Shown here piece by piece: positions 61,146-64,000 of a stretch of 64,000 nucleotides of DNA. Made by a program: the position numbers and the translations under genes. The stretch's first letter is position 1. The number at the start of each line of letters is the position of its first letter. The DNA comes from Streptomyces globisporus (GTDB lineage: Bacteria; Actinomycetota; Actinomycetes; Streptomycetales; Streptomycetaceae): positions 62,001 through 126,000 of the forward strand of contig BMTG01000002.1 of assembly GCA_014649555.1 (NCBI GenBank), read 5' to 3'. Below the pieces are notes generated by a model. It worked only from the letters and a program-made list of their open reading frames with translations, did no database searches and was not told the DNA's origin.

Positions 61146-62237
61146 GTGAGCTCTGTGATCGCGTCGACCCGTTTCTCCGTCCTGGACCGTTCCCGCACCC
61201 GTGAGGGACACGAGACCGCCGAGGCGCTGCGCGACACCGTGCAGCTGGCCCGGGAGGCGGAGGCGCTCGGCTTCCATCGCTTCTGGGTCTCCGAGCACCA
61301 CGGTGTGCCGGGGGTCGCCGGGTCCGCGCCGACGGTGCTGGCCGCCGCCGTCGCCGCCGCGACCTCCACGATCCGGGTCGGCACCGGCGGAGTGATGCTG
61401 CCCAACCACCGGCCGCTCGTCGTGGCCGAGCAGTTCGGGGTGCTCGCCTCCCTCTTTCCCGGCCGGATCGACATGGGCCTCGGCCGCTCCGTGGGCTTCA
61501 CCGACGGTGTGCGCCGGGCGCTGGGTCACGGCAAGGAGGACGCCGAGGACTTTCCCGGGCGGCTGGCCGAACTGCTCGGCTGGATCGACGGCACCCAGCA
61601 GGCCCACCCCGGGGTGCACGCCCGTCCGGCGGAGGGCCTGCGGATCCCCGCGTACGTGCTCGCGATCGGAGAGGGCGCGGCGGTCGCCGCGGCCGCCGGG
61701 CTCCCCCTCGTCATCGGTGATCTGCGCGGCCGGGACACGGTGCTGCGCGCCATCGAGGTCTACCGCCGCGACTTCCGTCCGTCGGCCCGCGCCGAGCACC
61801 CCGAGGTGATCGTCGCGGGCACGGTGGCCGTCGCCGGCACCGAGGAGGCGGCCCGGCGGCTGCTCGTACCGGAGGCGTGGGCCGTGGCGTACTCCCGTAC
61901 GCACGGAGACTTCCCGCCGCTGGCCCCGGCCGAGCGCATCGAGACCCTGACCATGACGGCCAAGGAGCGGTCGCTGTACGAGCAGGGGCTCGCAGGCCAC
62001 ATCCGCGGCACCGAGGACCGGGTGGCCGCCCGGCTGGAGCGGGCGATCGAGGAGACCGGTGCGGACGAGGTGCTCGTCACGACCAGCACGTACGACCGGG
62101 AGGCTCTGGTGGACTCGCTGCGGCGGCTCGCCCGGATCGCCCGCCCGCAGGGCCGGTCGGACGAACGGTGCCCGAGCCCTCACCCAGTGGGCCGCACGGC
62201 GGGTCCCCACCCGGCCGCCACCGGCGTCGACGCCTAG
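61146..62237 (+). CDS. LLM-class flavin-dependent oxidoreductase
   Basis: 363 residues from GTG 61146 (GTG 61155 is an alternative). Bacterial-luciferase-like TIM barrel: AEALGFHRFWVSEHHGVPGV, RVGTGGVMLPNHRPLVVAEQ, FPGRIDMGLGRSVGF and DRVAARLERAIEETGADEVL. Members use reduced FMN (or F420) to oxidise various compounds; MsnO8-like names are often given to this subgroup. The last 35 residues are a Pro-rich tail. A GGAAT-N17-GTT element sits just upstream but the spacing is one short of sigma-R. Substrate unknown. Confidence 0.85.
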   Translation: MSSVIASTRFSVLDRSRTREGHETAEALRDTVQLAREAEALGFHRFWVSEHHGVPGVAGSAPTVLAAAVAAATSTIRVGTGGVMLPNHRPLVVAEQFGVLASLFPGRIDMGLGRSVGFTDGVRRALGHGKEDAEDFPGRLAELLGWIDGTQQAHPGVHARPAEGLRIPAYVLAIGEGAAVAAAAGLPLVIGDLRGRDTVLRAIEVYRRDFRPSARAEHPEVIVAGTVAVAGTEEAARRLLVPEAWAVAYSRTHGDFPPLAPAERIETLTMTAKERSLYEQGLAGHIRGTEDRVAARLERAIEETGADEVLVTTSTYDREALVDSLRRLARIARPQGRSDERCPSPHPVGRTAGPHPAATGVDA

Positions 62238-62305
62238 AATCGGACTGTTTGTCCCTCAGGCCGTCCCCCAGCCGTCAGCATCCCACCCGTACGGAGCCGA
62301 GCCCC

Positions 62306-64000
62306 ATGCACTCCCCCCACGATCCGTACGTCCGGGTGCGCGGCGCCCGCGAGCACAACCTCAAGGACGTCCAGGTCGACATCCCGCGCGACACCCTGAC
62401 CGTGTTCACGGGTGTGTCGGGGTCGGGGAAGTCCTCGCTCGCCTTCGGGACCCTCTACGCGGAGGCCCAGCGCCGCTACTTCGAGTCCGTGGCCCCCTAC
62501 GCCCGGCGGCTGATCCACCAGGTGGGGGCGCCCGCCGTCGGGGAGATCACCGGGCTGCCGCCGGCCGTCTCGCTGGAGCAGCGGCGCTCCGCGCCGGGGG
62601 CCCGGTCGTCCGTCGGGACGGTCACCACGCTCTCCAACTCGCTGCGGATGCTCTTCTCCCGGGCCGGGGACTATCCGCCGGGGGCCGAGCGGCTGGACTC
62701 CGACTCCTTCTCGCCCAACACCGCCGTCGGGGCGTGCCCGGAGTGCCACGGGCTGGGGCGGATCCACCGGACGGACGAGGAGCTGCTCGTCCCGGATCCC
62801 TCGCTGTCGATCCGGGAGGGGGCGATCGCCGCCTGGCCGGGGGCGTGGCAGGGGAAGAATCTGCGGGATGTGCTGGACGCGCTGGGCTACGACGTCGACC
62901 GACCGTGGCGGGAGCTGGATCCCAAGGATCGTGAGTGGATCCTGTTCACCGACGAGCAGCCGGTGGTGACGGTGCATCCGGTGCGGGACGCGGGCCGGAT
63001 CCAACGCCCGTACCAGGGAACGTACATGAGCGCGCGGCGCTATGTGCTGCACACCTTCGCCGACACCAGGAGCCGGTCGCTGCGGGCCAAGGCGGAGCGC
63101 TTCCTGACCAGCGCGCCGTGCCCGGTGTGCGGCGGGAGCCGGCTGCGGCCCGAGGCGATGGCGGTGACCTTCACCGGACGGACCATCGCGGAGCTGGCCG
63201 GGCTGCCGCTGTCGGTGCTGGCGGAGGTGCTGGCCGGGGCGGGCGCGGGCGGCGAGGAGACGGCCCGGGTGCTGACGGCGGATCTGCTGGCGCGGATCGG
63301 GACGGTGACGGAGCTGGGGCTCGGCTATCTGAGCCTGGACCGGACGGCCCCGACACTGTCCTCGGGTGAGCTGCAACGGCTCCGGCTGGCCACGCAGTTG
63401 CGGTCGGGTCTCTTCGGTGTCGTGTACGTCCTGGACGAGCCGTCGGCCGGGCTGCATCCGGCGGACACCGAGGCGCTGCTCGGGGTGCTGGGCCGGCTGA
63501 AGGAAGCAGGGAACTCGGTCTTCGTCGTGGAGCACCAGATGGACGTGGTGCGGCGGGCGGACTGGCTGGTGGACGTGGGCCCGCTGGCCGGGGAGCACGG
63601 CGGGCGGGTGCTGCACAGCGGGCCGCCGGAGGGGCTCGCCCAGGTCCCGGAGTCGGCGACCCGCCGCTTCCTGTTCCCCGAGGATGGCCGGGACCCCGCG
63701 CCGGTAAGCGAGCCACGCACGCCGTCCGGGTGGATCCGGCTCACCGGCGTGGAGCGGCACAATGTGCGCGGCGTCGACGCGGCGTTCCCGCTCGGGGTGT
63801 TCACGGCGGTGACCGGGGTGTCCGGCTCGGGCAAGTCGACCCTGGTCGGCCAGGTGCTCGCCGGGGTACTGGCCGACCGGCAGGCAGGTGAGGAGGCGAC
63901 CGGGGCCGGCGAGCGGTTCTGCGCTTCCGTCACCGGTCTTGAGGCGGTGGACCGGCTCGTCCAGGTCGACCAGAAGCCCATCGGGCGGACGCCCCGGTCC
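62306..64000 (+). CDS. UvrA2-type excinuclease ABC family ATPase, 3'-partial
   Basis: 565 codons are visible from ATG 62306 and the gene continues past the window. First P-loop GVSGSGKSSLAFGT, zinc finger CPECHGLGRIH, second finger CPVCGGSRLRPEA, signature TLSSGELQRLRLATQL (SSGE instead of SGGE), Walker B VVYVLDEPSAGLHP, and the second P-loop GVSGSGKSTLVGQV. The first zinc finger follows only about 150 residues after the start, so the UvrB-binding insert of UvrA1 is missing, as in UvrA2/DrrC proteins linked to drug or DNA-damage tolerance. These use ATP to act on DNA, but not with UvrB in the usual way. Confidence 0.87.
   Translation, partial: MHSPHDPYVRVRGAREHNLKDVQVDIPRDTLTVFTGVSGSGKSSLAFGTLYAEAQRRYFESVAPYARRLIHQVGAPAVGEITGLPPAVSLEQRRSAPGARSSVGTVTTLSNSLRMLFSRAGDYPPGAERLDSDSFSPNTAVGACPECHGLGRIHRTDEELLVPDPSLSIREGAIAAWPGAWQGKNLRDVLDALGYDVDRPWRELDPKDREWILFTDEQPVVTVHPVRDAGRIQRPYQGTYMSARRYVLHTFADTRSRSLRAKAERFLTSAPCPVCGGSRLRPEAMAVTFTGRTIAELAGLPLSVLAEVLAGAGAGGEETARVLTADLLARIGTVTELGLGYLSLDRTAPTLSSGELQRLRLATQLRSGLFGVVYVLDEPSAGLHPADTEALLGVLGRLKEAGNSVFVVEHQMDVVRRADWLVDVGPLAGEHGGRVLHSGPPEGLAQVPESATRRFLFPEDGRDPAPVSEPRTPSGWIRLTGVERHNVRGVDAAFPLGVFTAVTGVSGSGKSTLVGQVLAGVLADRQAGEEATGAGERFCASVTGLEAVDRLVQVDQKPIGRTPRS

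Overview
The window is about 72% GC, with GTG starts, GGAGG ribosome-binding sites, few TTA codons and dense, translationally coupled operons. It also carries streptomycete signature genes: sprT-like trypsin, egtABCD, a gamma-butyrolactone-receptor-like TetR, and Zur, sigma-R and iron boxes. It is a Streptomyces chromosome segment. The trypsin precursor matches my memory of the S. griseus enzyme almost residue for residue. The order oxidoreductase/trxC, egtABCD, olsB-olsA resembles one arm-proximal part of the S. coelicolor chromosome (from memory, not checked). No tRNA, rRNA, CRISPR array, intact insertion sequence or biosynthetic megasynthase was seen.

Layout. 1-5.3 kb: 3' part of a GH3 glycosidase, an 0.8 kb region without a supported gene, pirin, a TPR protein behind a sigma-R-type promoter, and a TTA-containing lipoprotein gene. 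5.3-10.8 kb: SDR-TetR pair with a palindromic operator, cobalt-uptake genes cbtBA behind a cobalamin riboswitch, a catalytically dead histidine-phosphatase relative, and an EntD-type phosphopantetheinyl transferase coupled to a metallophosphoesterase. 10.9-17.6 kb: membrane-anchored PI-PLC-like protein, two sugar transferases, a gene cut by an in-frame UGA, and an amidohydrolase. 17.7-19.6 kb: an iron-box-led formyltransferase with a DDAH-like enzyme. 19.6-26.7 kb: a stand-alone EF-G-domain-IV-like protein, an MFS transporter, a decayed HTH/NB-ARC gene, a ComB-like phosphatase, zinc-free ribosomal protein L32 behind a Zur box, a pentapeptide-repeat protein, a glycosidase fragment beside a perfect palindrome, and a TetR regulator.

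26.7-40.0 kb is the most striking part: a 13.2 kb minus-strand operon of five translationally coupled genes. These are a DUF4132 protein, a 1726-residue uncharacterised protein, a MoxR-type AAA+ ATPase, a DUF5682-vWA protein and a SWIM zinc-finger protein. This looks like an ATP-driven MoxR/vWA machine whose substrate is unknown.

40-52 kb: secreted trypsin; TetR and DHA2 efflux pump sharing two perfect operator copies; glycogen genes glgA-glgC (glgA has a TTA codon); a two-S1-domain protein; a flavin disulfide reductase divergent from a sigma-R-driven thioredoxin; a LacI regulator with TTA as codon 4 followed by a 52-bp inverted repeat covering the next gene's ribosome-binding site; a PemK-like protein; and a PARG-type hydrolase. 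52.5-60 kb: ergothioneine operon egtABCD, then antiparallel ornithine-lipid-type acyltransferases and an orphan sugar-binding lipoprotein. 60-64 kb: dodecin, HAD phosphatase, LLM flavin monooxygenase-like protein and a UvrA2-type ATPase cut off by the window end.

Taken together, many genes concern redox and metal homeostasis: thioredoxin, ergothioneine, sigma-R sites, Zur, iron box and cobalt/B12. Three genes carry the TTA codon expected to depend on the bldA tRNA.
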